Assembly (NCBI GenBank): GCA_963281255.1
Contig: OY725493.1
Location: forward strand, 557,550-621,549
DNA: 64,000 bases
Direction of reading: 5' to 3'
Origin: Aphrocallistes beatrix
Lineage: Eukaryota > Porifera > Hexactinellida > Sceptrulophora > Aphrocallistidae
Shown: positions 11,049-21,299 of the stretch, one piece after another
How positions within the stretch are numbered: the stretch's first letter is position 1
How the letters are laid out: every line of letters begins with the position of its first letter
Notes under the pieces: model-generated
What the model saw: the letters and a program-made list of their open reading frames with translations, nothing else
The model's database searches: none
What the model was told of the DNA's origin: nothing
Translations under genes and position numbers: made by a program

Positions 11049-11894
11049 ACTTGACGACACATAAGCAAGATGAAATCTTATTTATAAATCACGATTTGGG
11101 TTGTTTATAATAACAAGTTTAGCTTGCTTCCACTGCATGGCTAGCAGACTATATATGTGTCCAATCATTTAGTACTGTATATAAATAGCTACACTAACAT
11201 ACGTATCAGCACTAATTAACATTAGCATTCCCTACAGACATGAACTGCACCAGTGGAGACGTGTCGCTGGGAGAGGAGCTAAGAGCTAGCTTGCTGGAGG
11301 TGGAGAAAGGGAGAGTGGAAGGGAAGAGGATGAAAGATGAACTCAGATTAGCTAGGAAACGAACTGGGTACTTGGAATCTGAACTAGAGACTTATAAGCT
11401 TAGAGTAAGTTCCATTTGATTATAGAATAAGAAAAACAAGAAAACAAACACAATAACAAATGCTGTCAACATGCTCAACCAAAACATAATATTGCTAAAT
11501 TTATAATCCTTGATAACGTACTCGATACTTTAACAATGAAGAACTGTGGTGAACGTATCCATCTTATATTGATCTAGATCACCTCAATGAGTATACCGTA
11601 TATATTTTTATGAGGTCAATTTCTCATGCAACAACATAGACGCTTACGCCAAGTTACTTCATAGTCACATTAGTGCTTAGTAACTATCGAAGCGTTGTTA
11701 GGATTTAATGTACGAAATTTTGCATGTATTTTGTCATCCTAATTCAAGGATTGTACTTCCGTACGCGTGATATAACAGTCAAAATTTTAGTATTGATTCT
11801 GACTGGTAGATGTATAGTACATACATACATAATTGAGTTAATACACACTCACTCACTGTATGAACACAACTACAAGCATACCACAAACAACCAA

Positions 11895-13388
11895 TCACCA
11901 TTCGCCTTTCCTGGATCGGAATACCATCTTGGAAGGTCCATGCATGATTCCTAGACCCATCACGTAGTCATCCAAGTCAATGGGATGTGCGGGTGACTCC
12001 TCTACACTGCACTGCTGCATTACGCTAGAGAATATCAGGAATATCTGCTTGCGAGCTAAAGGCTCTCCAGCACACCTCCTCTGTCCTAGGCTGTACGGCA
12101 TCACGCACTCAATCTTAGACTTGTCCAGCTCTCCTCCGCATTTGAAGAATCTGTCCGGACAGAAGTTCTCCGGATCCCGGAACACTGTCTCATCTCTGTG
12201 TGCGGAGTATAGGTTGAATATGACAGGCGTGCCTTTCCTGATGGTGAACCCTTCGAATACGGTGTCCTTTGTTGTCGCACGCGTGGCAGCGAAGGCGGAC
12301 AGAGAGTGGTGTCGGTACACCTCTGCTAGGGTGGCACAGGTGTACGGCATCCTACTCTCATCTTCATATTCCGGCACACGATCCGTCCCGATTACCCGGT
12401 CTACTTCCTCCTGCACTCTGGTCTGCACGTCTCTGTTGAGTGACATGATCAAGAACGCATACCTGAGCGTACTCATCGTAGTGCTGAAGCCTGCTCCGAA
12501 CAGATCCGAAACATTCTCTTTCAGCATTTCATCGTCCACCTTAAGCGCGATCCTTTCTTCGTCGCTCATATTCTCTGCTAACTTGCGGAACATATCACTC
12601 ACATCTCGAATCGTCTCTCCGTCATAACTCTCTATATGAGCCTTGGCGAGTTTGTCTGAATGTGCTTTCAATGCATCCACTAACTCCTGTAATAGACGCA
12701 ATCTCTTCCTCAGGAAAACCTTCGCCCATGGAAAGAAGTCTATGACAACTCCAAATGCAATCACCTCTGCAAAATTCCTAGATAGGTCGATTATTTTCGT
12801 CACCTCTTCATCTTCTATGTCGAAGAACTGCCCATAGCATATATACCCCATAATGGTACACACCACTTTCTCTAGAGTTCGTTTAGGGTCGAATGGCTCA
12901 TTATTCGCTTCCTTTAGTTTCCTGATTATCATCGCTACTGCGTTATGTGCCACTGACTGTAGCTCCTCTCTACGCACGTTAGTGAACTCTCCGAACGCTT
13001 TCATCGTGTATTTTTTGTACACACGCGTTGAAGGAGAATAGTCAGCGAACCCGAATCCACTCAGCGTCTGAAAGGTGTAGAAGTCTGGGCGCCCGGCGAA
13101 AGCGATACTTTGGCCAATCAACGCGTTCTTAACAGCTCTCTGTCCGTTGATGAACACGACTTTTCGGCTACCCAGTCTCAACTGGAACACTTCACCGTAT
13201 TTCTTTGCAAGCTTAGTCACTGTGAGGTTCATCTTCCTGCCTAGGAATGGGAGGTACCCCACTACGGGAAGTCCCCATGGACCTGGGGGATCATGACGTG
13301 TGTTGAAGTACGAAACAGTGCAGTAGAGTACGAATGCTAATAATAGTAACATCCATACATCAGCACGGTAGAAGAACTCCACGAGCAT
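11895..13388 (-). CDS. Cytochrome P450, CYP2/CYP17-like, copy 1
   Basis: An intronless 497-residue microsomal P450. An N-terminal hydrophobic anchor (VWMLLLLAFVLYCTV) is followed by a PPGPWGLP hinge. The I-helix has FGAGFSTT, the K-helix has EVYR (ExxR), and PDRF follows. The heme-binding loop is PYSLGQRRCAGE with ligand Cys439; the usual Phe at its start is Tyr. Such enzymes are NADPH-dependent monooxygenases on the ER membrane; the substrate cannot be told. It lies antisense within intron 3 of the decayed coiled-coil gene and, unlike its host, shows no damage. It differs from copy 2 at only 8 residues. Confidence 0.93.
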   Translation of the reverse strand: MLVEFFYRADVWMLLLLAFVLYCTVSYFNTRHDPPGPWGLPVVGYLPFLGRKMNLTVTKLAKKYGEVFQLRLGSRKVVFINGQRAVKNALIGQSIAFAGRPDFYTFQTLSGFGFADYSPSTRVYKKYTMKAFGEFTNVRREELQSVAHNAVAMIIRKLKEANNEPFDPKRTLEKVVCTIMGYICYGQFFDIEDEEVTKIIDLSRNFAEVIAFGVVIDFFPWAKVFLRKRLRLLQELVDALKAHSDKLAKAHIESYDGETIRDVSDMFRKLAENMSDEERIALKVDDEMLKENVSDLFGAGFSTTMSTLRYAFLIMSLNRDVQTRVQEEVDRVIGTDRVPEYEDESRMPYTCATLAEVYRHHSLSAFAATRATTKDTVFEGFTIRKGTPVIFNLYSAHRDETVFRDPENFCPDRFFKCGGELDKSKIECVMPYSLGQRRCAGEPLARKQIFLIFSSVMQQCSVEESPAHPIDLDDYVMGLGIMHGPSKMVFRSRKGEW

Positions 13389-14204
13389 TCTCGAGCGATA
13401 TAATCTTCTATTTTGATTTAATTTAATTAACTTAGACTATACAGTTCATGTGTACTTCAAGGGTTGTTGTTAATTAACCAATGACACGAATATATCGATT
13501 TCAGACTTTAGTCAATACATTATAAGCAATCATGGATTTTCCTTTTAGAGAAGAATCTAAAATTAGAACTATACTTATTGGAGAACACATTACATTATTC
13601 TATGTGCTATCAGTGGTGGCAGATTTCAATTTAGGGGGGGGGAACTTAAATTTGACTGTCCTAGAATTAGAAGACCAGCGTTAATGCAGAAGTGTAGCCG
13701 GGACTTTTGATTGGGGGCTTGCCCCTGTTAAATTTTAAAATCTTAGACGCTGAAGTATCGGTCTATCTTACAGCTATCCTAACCATCTTTGGAGTAATAA
13801 TTTTGATATAATTTATTTTATATTCATTCATTTTGATGCATAAAATCAAGACAAAGAGTAGAAAGCAACTTATAACTACGTATTTGGGGGGAGCCGTTAC
13901 TGCGTGTTAACTGTCCATTCCGTCCTCACAGCTATCTCTGAGTGAGTCGCGAGGCAGAGAAGCGGAGTGTGAGGTCTCTGAGTTTCAGAAGAAGCTGGAT
14001 CAGAACGAGAGCGAGATCCTGGCCCTCAGGTCCCGGGAGTCCGAGGTGTCCCGCCTCCTCTCAGAGGCAGAGACGGACAGACGGAGTCTGGAGCGGATCA
14101 GAGAGGTCTAATCCACCCTGACGGAGAACTCGCACTCCATTGGTCAGTGCTGTGCTAATATTAGTAACTCGATTAGTCAGAACACTAAGAGCAGTTTGCA
14201 ATGA

Positions 14205-14365
14205 TATCATACTTGCCAACTGTCCCGTTTTTGGCGGGACATCCCGCTTTTACATGGAAGTTCTCCATTATGTCCCGCTTTTTCTATTCTACATATGTAT
14301 AGTACTTTTCCATTGCCTCCCGCTATGTCCCGCGAAATTCAATGCTGCGTCCCGCTTTTATCATT
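14205..14365. repeat. MITE-like repeat rich in TCCCG words
   Basis: It starts CATACTTGCCAACTGTCCCG and ends near GTCCCGCTTTTATCATTG. It lies in intron 4 of the pseudogene, with a counterpart at about 25965-26080 in unit III, and is related to the copy at 10866. Confidence 0.5.
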
Positions 14366-14675
14366 GCTTAAGTCTGCATGTATGATATAATGTTGAAGTA
14401 CGGTAGATGTTGAGTGAGGCAGTTCCGTAGATAAGCTGAGAGAGTGTATGCCGAGTGCAGAGAAGAGGGCTAGCGAGCTAGAGTCAGAGAGGAGAGCTCT
14501 CTTAGAGCGAGCGGAGATGGCTGAGAGAGAGAAGAGGGAGTCGGAGGGGTAGGGAGGGTGAGTTCTCAGGAGGTCAAGCAGTTGAGAGATGAGATCGTCA
14601 GACTAGAAGCAGAGCTGATCCGAGCTAAGGCCGAGTCTCTAACCAATGAGAAGCGACTAGCAGGTAGCTAATAGG

Positions 14676-15404
14676 AGGAATACAGACAATTCGTGACAGG
14701 ACAATTCGTGACAGAGACAATTCGTGACAACCATAATGACCATAATGATTGGGTATGCACAGTGATGAATATAAACAATCTCCTTGTTTTAAATATGAAT
14801 CCTTGCAGTATAGTATGAATATAAACGAATTCTTTATTACTACACACTATATAAAAAAAGCTTGGCATCGAGGATTTAGTAATTTAATGTCTTGTCAACA
14901 TCCTTCGATATGGAAATTTATTGAAATTTTAAAAAAGGAACAAGGATTGACTGAAATTAAGCATGCATTTTATATAAGCGGGAGAAATCCTCCAAAAAGA
15001 AAATGTTATACGGATAAGGAGAGGGCTTTGAAAGACCTGATAGACGGTTATTTGACTCGCCCGAAGATGGACTTTTTGAAAGGAATTGCATACAGATTTG
15101 GATTTTGTAGTTAGTTCATGTAACCCTTCATCATGTTTATTAATCAATATTATAATCTTCATATTATCATCATGGTCATCATTATTTGAATTATTATTTC
15201 CATTTATCATCATTATAATTTATTATATTCTTGTTACCTCTCTAATATTAAATAACATCATAATCACTTATTTTGTTTTATTCATGATTTACAATCACAG
15301 TATATTTTAGATTCATAATGACATTAGATTGGTAGTTGTCATGAATAATCTTGTCACGAATTGTCTCTGTCACGAATTGTCTTGTCACGAATTGTCTGTA
15401 TTCC
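14676..15404 (+). mobile_element. Internally deleted MULE-type DNA transposon
   Basis: A 729-bp element with near-perfect terminal inverted repeats of about 54 bp, beginning GGAATACAGACAATTCGTGA. Each end carries three tandem copies of GACAATTCGTGACA. Inside, an open frame at about 14749-15114 reads AWHRGFSNLMSCQHPSIWKF and then KKEQGLTEIK and PPKRKCY. This matches the C-terminal end of FLYWCH/MULE-type transposases, which usually read EGWHR then HPxIWKFI. The catalytic DDE part is gone, so it is non-autonomous. No clear target duplication was found. Confidence 0.75.
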
Positions 15405-15445
15405 TTCTAAAGGCATTTTCGAAATTTAATCGAACTTTGAGTATA

Positions 15446-15592
15446 CAGTCGACTCTGCTTAATAGGGTCACATCGGTCAGAGGACATTTTTCCCCGATTA
15501 AACGGAGATCCCTATTAACCGAAAATATTTTGTATATGTGTGAGAACTTTTCTGGTCTTGCCAAAAGTGGCCCAATTGGGCGGAGTCCACTG
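15446..15592. repeat. pogo-like MITE
   Basis: Ends CAGTCGACTCTGCTTAATAG and the near-inverse GGCGGAGTCCACTG, with TA before the left end. It belongs to a family repeated at 19263, 26441, 27267, 44752 and 56250. Termini starting CAG with TA duplications suggest the Tc1/mariner-pogo superfamily. Confidence 0.6.
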
Positions 15593-15896
15593 TGATTCCA
15601 TTTTCAAATCCTCAAAAATTGTGAAAATAATATTTTTGAAATTAAATTAATTAATTTTGGTTGATTTCATCAAGGTCTTTAATATTAAGGTTATTTTAAT
15701 GTCATAGTTATTATCAATGATCATGTAGATATCGGAGATAGATCACTGTGGTAACTGCTATAATAGTTATTTAGATAATTAATGTTTACATATATCAACA
15801 ATATCAGATTAACGTACATTAAATATAGTATTTTATTCGAAGTTGAAACTTGTTTTAGCGCATAGCTAAGTCCAATTCTATCTTATCGATTATTTA

Positions 15897-16723
15897 ATGG
15901 CCTCACACATTTCTGATGAAAGTCACAATGTCTCTTCCTATTTGAATCTGCGTCACACTTCAGGACAATACGATACTGCCATTATGTTCGTAGGAGCAGC
16001 TGGTGCTGCCAAGAGCACGCTGTGTAACTTTCTCTCCAGAAGAGAAAAACAAAATGAAACAGAAGTGCTCAGTGAGATCTGTAGAGCAGGAGTGATGGCA
16101 AAAGATGGAGTAGACGCGTTTGCATTCGTTATTAACCTGACTAAACAATTTCCAGAGGCTCGCCATGAAACGCAATGATGACTTTCAATGCAATCTGCAG
16201 TCATTTTGGGAATTACACATTCATAATATTCACTCATGAAGAGGATATGATGTCGCCAACACATTTGGAAAATCATATTTGAAAAATCGGGATTATTCTA
16301 AATTACTCTTGCAAACTTTTCGATTTCATTTCCCAATATTCATTTTTCGAAGCAAATTTGACAGATTCAATGCACATGTAGCTACACTTCGCGTTTAAAG
16401 AATTCTATGCTAGGTATCTGAGACTAGATGCTGAGAATGAGAAATTGGTTGAAAGGAACGAGGAACTCAGTAAAGAGTTGAAGAAATCTCAGGATTCTCA
16501 AAACAACCTTATAAGGAATAGAAAATTATGAAAGAATTATGAAGAATATATTGCATTTGAAGAACAAGTAATTGGAGCCGCCAATCCAGAACTTGATGCT
16601 GCTCTAGCCACGTTCTTAGGAATTGGAATCGGTAGCATTGTTGCAATTATCGGAATTACTTTACTTAAATTCTTGAAATACAAGTATGATTCATATTTTA
16701 ATACTAAGTTTTTTCTTAAATGA
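15897..16723 (+). pseudogene. GIMAP-A-like pseudogene
   Basis: It starts ATG GCC TCA and encodes a diverged GIMAP-A N-terminus. The P-loop reads GAAGAAKST, with Ala where the family has Gly before Lys. The stretch that should hold the G3 motif DCPGF is deleted between LSRRE and NETEVLSEICRAG. Several frame breaks follow. Later pieces of the coiled coil (RLDAENEKLVERNEEL) and of the C-terminal anchor (GIGIGSIVAIIGITLLKFL) remain. It is older than the three intact copies. Confidence 0.85.
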
Positions 16724-17798
16724 GTTTGTCCTTAGCATTTACCAAATGTAACGCAGTAATAGCCTAATGACACTCTCTCTTATTTTGATCCATAAATTGG
16801 GAATTGCGAGAGGAACCATTGAATAGTTATATTCTTCTTAGCACATCAAAGTTATTGTGCAGCAACCAACGAATGAAATCCTATTCTCACTATGGAATTT
16901 GGTTCAGTTAAGAGCTCGGTTATTTGTGTCATGGTGGTTAATCGGTTTATATAAGGAGTCCAAATTTGGTTGAATAAATTTTCCAGGAGCGAGCAGATGG
17001 ACGGACGGACGTTTTACATCGTGATCATGACATAAGGCATTTCCTATTCTAGGAAGTAATTTCACCCAATTACCCTATATTAAAATGTTATTTATAGATT
17101 TAGACGTATAAACATTTCGAGGTTTGAGACTATGGGCATATCTCTTGAGGACTGTATAATACCCTGGTTGTGAATGTATAGCATAACTCACTTGTACGTA
17201 GATGTGGTTGTAAGTAATATTTACTGAATACAACTAAGAATTGAACCAAGTGAGAAAAGGATTCTGTTGGTACTTGTTTGAATTCAAATATGCCAACTTC
17301 TCGAAACAATAAAACTTTGATGAAGTCAATTAGGAAAGGAAAGGGAAATTTCTGTATTCCATTTATCGATAGTTTAAAATGGAAATGAAATTCGTACGAT
17401 TGTGAGATATCCCCCAGGATGATCTCCCGTTCATAAAACCATTCTTATTAGTATTTGATCGTTACTTGAAACTTAATACGAGTAAGCATACACTCATATC
17501 TGTGATTGTGTGTTTGACATAATTAGTTAACATCCTAGTGCTACAGCAAATCATAGAGATTCCAATCAACAAAGGGAATTTGAGGGAAGGAAAGAGGGCT
17601 GTCCTAACTTATGAGATATGTATATGATGTAATGTTTGTTAGATCTTGAAATTAAGGAACTACTTCTCATTGTCTAATTTGCTCCCACCTACCCAGGTGT
17701 TACTGCATAGATTGTTCATTCCCATTAACTGTAACTGCCTCAATATAATCGTGATTTAACTGAATTATGTAACTTGAAATTTAGCAGGCGATTCAGCA
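16724..17798. other. Intergenic; start of duplication unit III
   Basis: Nothing coding was recognised. Similarity to window position 1 begins at about 17168 and runs into GIMAP-A3. Compared with units I and II this copy has small deletions, for example around 17394. Confidence 0.6.
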
Positions 17799-17805
17799 TA
17801 TAAAT
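17799..17805 (+). promoter_or_regulatory. TATA box of GIMAP-A3
   Basis: TATAAAT lies 48 bases before the ATG at 17847, matching copies A1 and A2. Confidence 0.55.
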
Positions 17806-17846
17806 ATTCCTTATTTTGCTGTGTGCGACATAATCAGTTTGAATTA

Positions 17847-18869
17847 ATGGCTACAGCGAATCCCAATCAAGAAGTGTCACGAGCCTCTTATTACCTCAAA
17901 CTCACCAACGAAACTCAGTTTGAGAAAGCGGTCATGTTTGTTGGAGCAGTGGGGGCGGGTAAGAGTACGTTGTGCAATTTCTTGGTGAAGAGAGAAAATT
18001 TCGAAACGGCTGATAAACCTGTTGCCGTTACTCGAGAAGCAAAGTGCGATATATTTCCGTTTGAAGGACATCATTATATGATCGTTGATTGTCCTGGATT
18101 TCTAGAAACGAAGGAAGAGAACGAGAAGAAGGTACTCGGAGAGTTGTGCAGAGCAGGAGTGATGGCTCGTGACGGAGTGGATGCGATGGCACTAGTTATC
18201 AACCTAGTGGATAGATTCTCTGATGAACGGCATAAACAAGCAATTAATATATTGAATACCCTAGGCATAAATTTTTGGAATTACATGTTCATTATCTTCA
18301 CCCATGAAGATGAAATGAATGCTCAAGCTTCTTCAAGTGAAAAGTATATTGAAACAAAATTTAGGCACCGTGATACTTCTGAGTTGCTAATCCAGATCTA
18401 CCAACGAGTAAACCACCGTCATATGAACATTGAGTCAAAGAGACCTGCTTCTGATACTAATTACTGGGAACAGAAATGCAGAGAGTTTACTGGTTACATG
18501 AACTTCATCTCTGACATGAACGACAACACACGCTATGAGAGTGCTCTGATGAGTAAGGGGAAAGAGTTCTACTTCAAGTGCGTCGATCTGAAAACTGAAA
18601 ATCAGAATTTGCAAGAAGAAATCGCTGAGCTCAAAGTCCGCATGGAAAAGGAAGTAGAGAAGAAAGAGGAGCTAGAGAAGCAACTGGACACATTGAACAA
18701 CCGTGTTCCTGTTGTAAACAAGAAATTGGAAGAGGAAGTAGCTGACTACGAAAAGAATATGGGTGAGCAAATGCTTTCACAGAAATATATTAATATCTTG
18801 TTCGGTGCAAGTTTGGCAGGAGTTGCTGCCTTGGTAGGCGTAACCCTACTGAAAGTATTGTTGAAGTGA
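17847..18869 (+). CDS. GIMAP-A3, AIG1-family tail-anchored GTPase
   Basis: A third intact GIMAP-A of 340 residues, with P-loop GAVGAGKST, DCPGF, FIIFTHEDE, the Glu/Lys-rich coiled coil and the C-terminal anchor. Most similar to A2. Distinguishing residues include SRASYYLKL (versus SRAASYLKL) and QKYINILFG (versus QKSINILFG). It is the first gene of unit III and precedes GIMAP-B3. Confidence 0.87.
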   Translation: MATANPNQEVSRASYYLKLTNETQFEKAVMFVGAVGAGKSTLCNFLVKRENFETADKPVAVTREAKCDIFPFEGHHYMIVDCPGFLETKEENEKKVLGELCRAGVMARDGVDAMALVINLVDRFSDERHKQAINILNTLGINFWNYMFIIFTHEDEMNAQASSSEKYIETKFRHRDTSELLIQIYQRVNHRHMNIESKRPASDTNYWEQKCREFTGYMNFISDMNDNTRYESALMSKGKEFYFKCVDLKTENQNLQEEIAELKVRMEKEVEKKEELEKQLDTLNNRVPVVNKKLEEEVADYEKNMGEQMLSQKYINILFGASLAGVAALVGVTLLKVLLK

Positions 18870-19945
18870 TTATTTTGATCTATAAACAATGGTATTTTTG
18901 GATATTTTTCAATAGGGTGGTTGGCCTAATTTGTTAAATCAGTTTACTAATTGATTCCCTCATATATATGTAGTTTATTAACCAAAGTGTTGGTTACATG
19001 TACACAATATATAGAATTGTGAGGAATAACAAATGCTAATGTGGCATTTGATCTTTTCAGAATTAAGGAATTAAATAAATAACGTTTACAGAAAAATATT
19101 GGGTAATGCTTTGTAGCGCACTTACATGTGATAAAAAGCTGTCTGGATAAAACCTTCAACGTCAATTTAAAAATTAATAAACGGGGAGTTGAAAAATAAT
19201 ATTAATAGTTTAAAACTTGATATAAGTAGTTCATAACTCGACTGAATTTACACACATATATACAGTCGACTCCGCTTAATAGGGCCACTGTTTAATCGGG
19301 TCAACCGCTTAATCGGGCCACTTTTGGCAGGACCGGAATAGCTATCACACATAGAAGCTAATACAAAATATTTTCGGTTAATAGGGTTCGCCGCTTAATC
19401 GGGGCAAAATGTCCTCTGACAGATGTGACCCTATTAAGCGGAGTCGACAAGTTTATGGATTTATATACCCCCCGAATCAATGCTAATATGTTCTAGGGGG
19501 TTTACAATCTGGGTGAGGTGCTAAACCTACTGATAGTTGCTGAATGTGTGCATGCGGCGTGTCTGTGTGTATATGATAGAGTGTTACAGAAAAAAAACTC
19601 GACTATCAGTAGGCAAGAAAGATAGCACCTAACTTTACCTTTAGCAAGATGGCATAATTAGTGCTTTCAGCTCACTAAGGTTCTGCAAGAGTGTAGGCTC
19701 AGATTACATTACCGAAGCAAAGTAACCCAAATAAATGAAATTATCAAAGTCTGCCACCTATTTATTATCATAATGTATAGGTTAGAATGGACATACGTAT
19801 ATAATACTAATTGAAAATTTGAGGAAGTTGGTTGAATATTTAAATCTGAAATACAATTAGTTGTTTCCCTCAAGTGTTCGTTACCCGCGCAGCGCAAAGA
19901 GGCTAAGTGCACTGTGTTTTATTTAATTGGTTACTTAATTTATCA
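18870..19945. other. Spacer between GIMAP-A3 and GIMAP-B3
   Basis: No gene. It is about twice the length of the A2-B2 spacer because it holds a pogo-like MITE (19263-19448) and extra AT-rich sequence up to about 19775. Sequence from about 19775 rejoins the region directly upstream of B2. Confidence 0.6.
19263..19448. repeat. pogo-like MITE
   Basis: Ends CAGTCGACTCCGCTTAATAG and the inverse CTATTAAGCGGAGTCGAC, after TA. It is absent from the matching spacers of units I and II, so it inserted after those copies separated or was lost from them. Confidence 0.6.
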
Positions 19946-21004
19946 ATGATATTAGGAAATTTAGCATCTGTATCAATGGCTCAAAACTCTCAATTCACGT
20001 TATTTCTCATTGGACCAGTTGGTCATGGAAAGTCCACTTTTTGTAATTTTTTATTTCGTGAACAGAGATTTCACGAAAAAGAAAACACAGTTACTCTGAC
20101 AAACGAGAAGTCAAGAGTATTCAACACCAATACTTCTACCGTGGAGTACAATGGTACTCAAATCACATTGTATGACTTTCCAGGATTCCTGGACCACCGT
20201 TTTCCCTCAGAGAAGATGTACAATGAAATCCGTGAAGCTGGGTTGAACGTTGATCCTGATTGCTTCGGTTACGTCATTAATTTCAGTAAAAGGATGTCCG
20301 CAGTCGAATTTAGAAGAATGCAAACTATGATAAATTCATTCGGTACAAATGTGTGGGATCACTTGTTTGCAATATTTACCTATGAAGATACTTGCACTAA
20401 AGATTTTCCAGGGCAAACAGGAAGACAGTTCGTAGAATCCATCCTTAACCTTGAAGAAGCTCCGGATGCCATGGTCAACCTCATGCCTAAGATAAACAAG
20501 AGGTATATGATTCTAGACAATAAAACGCATGGATACGATGAGGAGTATTGGAATTCAGTATTCACAGAGTTGGTTGGACTCATGAACGAAGTGAAAGAAC
20601 TGAATCGAGGAGTTCCTTTCGATGGTAAACAGCTAGGACCTGGAATGGAGCTCCACAGAGAACTGGAGAAACAAGAGAAAGCAGAAGATGAAAGAAAAAA
20701 TGAAGAATTTCGGAGTCATATAGCACAGTTTTATTCTGATCCCCAAAACAAGTTGCCTAATCCTCCAATTCCTCCAACTGCGACAACTCCCACTATCAAC
20801 CCTATCGTGGTGAAGCAGAGCACATTCTCTCGCGTGAAGCTCTACCTCAAGAATTTCTACACGAGTCATCCTAGATTTGTGATCGTATTCATCTTCACAG
20901 CTCCTCTCACTCTCTTCCTGTGCTACAGCCTCGCTTGTCGGGGACTCAATTCACTCAGTTTCCTTTCAGTTTTGAAGTGGAAATTGTTGAGACGAATATT
21001 TTGA
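19946..21004 (+). CDS. GIMAP-B3, AIG1-family GTPase with C-terminal membrane anchor
   Basis: A 352-residue intact GIMAP-B starting MILGNLASVS at 19946, with a second in-frame ATG at 19976. It has the same layout as B2: P-loop GPVGHGKST, DFPGF, Pro-rich linker, hydrophobic segment (VIVFIFTAPLTLFLCYSLA) and the tail KWKLLRRIF. It differs from B2 by a few residues, such as REQRFHE for REPRFHE. The frame is open upstream to a GTG at 19907, but the ATG shared with B2 is the sensible start. Confidence 0.85.
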   Translation: MILGNLASVSMAQNSQFTLFLIGPVGHGKSTFCNFLFREQRFHEKENTVTLTNEKSRVFNTNTSTVEYNGTQITLYDFPGFLDHRFPSEKMYNEIREAGLNVDPDCFGYVINFSKRMSAVEFRRMQTMINSFGTNVWDHLFAIFTYEDTCTKDFPGQTGRQFVESILNLEEAPDAMVNLMPKINKRYMILDNKTHGYDEEYWNSVFTELVGLMNEVKELNRGVPFDGKQLGPGMELHRELEKQEKAEDERKNEEFRSHIAQFYSDPQNKLPNPPIPPTATTPTINPIVVKQSTFSRVKLYLKNFYTSHPRFVIVFIFTAPLTLFLCYSLACRGLNSLSFLSVLKWKLLRRIF

Positions 21005-21299
21005 TTTCTAAGTTAATTTGATTTGTCTAGACTGAATAACATAGATTTGTATTTGTTATTGAATAAATTACTAAATTTGAATTAATAATAAATGAATCCA
21101 TTTATATGCTTCATAGCTAGTGTTATATTGGATTTATAACCCAATATATGTTCCCCTTTCATACGATCTTCAATATATTCTGATTCAGCATGATTATGTA
21201 GCATTTGTGAATTTCTTTTATTTATCAAGTTGAGAGTAGGGGCGGTCGAATATTGTAAAATCTAAATTCCATCTTTCGAGTAAACCTAGAATCACAGCT

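Larger units (their letters stand above)
9571..14662 (+). pseudogene. Decayed first copy of the coiled-coil gene
   Basis: Exons match the intact copy at 21300-27927: exon 1 9571-9746, exon 2 10605-10813, exon 3 11238-11404, exon 4 from 13932, exon 5 to 14662. Exon 4 carries a TAA at 14109-14111 where the intact copy has CAA. Exon 5 has lost one G in a G run near 14549, which gives an immediate TAG. Exons 6-8 are missing; a MULE-derived element begins 14 bases after exon 5. Exons 1-3 are still open and spliceable, so a short product of about 240 residues is conceivable. An intact antisense P450 gene sits in intron 3. Confidence 0.82.

Noticed and set aside
11980-13041. Long plus-strand open frames opposite the P450 gene (and the same at 23716-24777)
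   Set aside because: They are shadows of the P450 coding strand; the minus-strand reading has all P450 motifs and the plus-strand readings are low-complexity Ser/Leu sequence.
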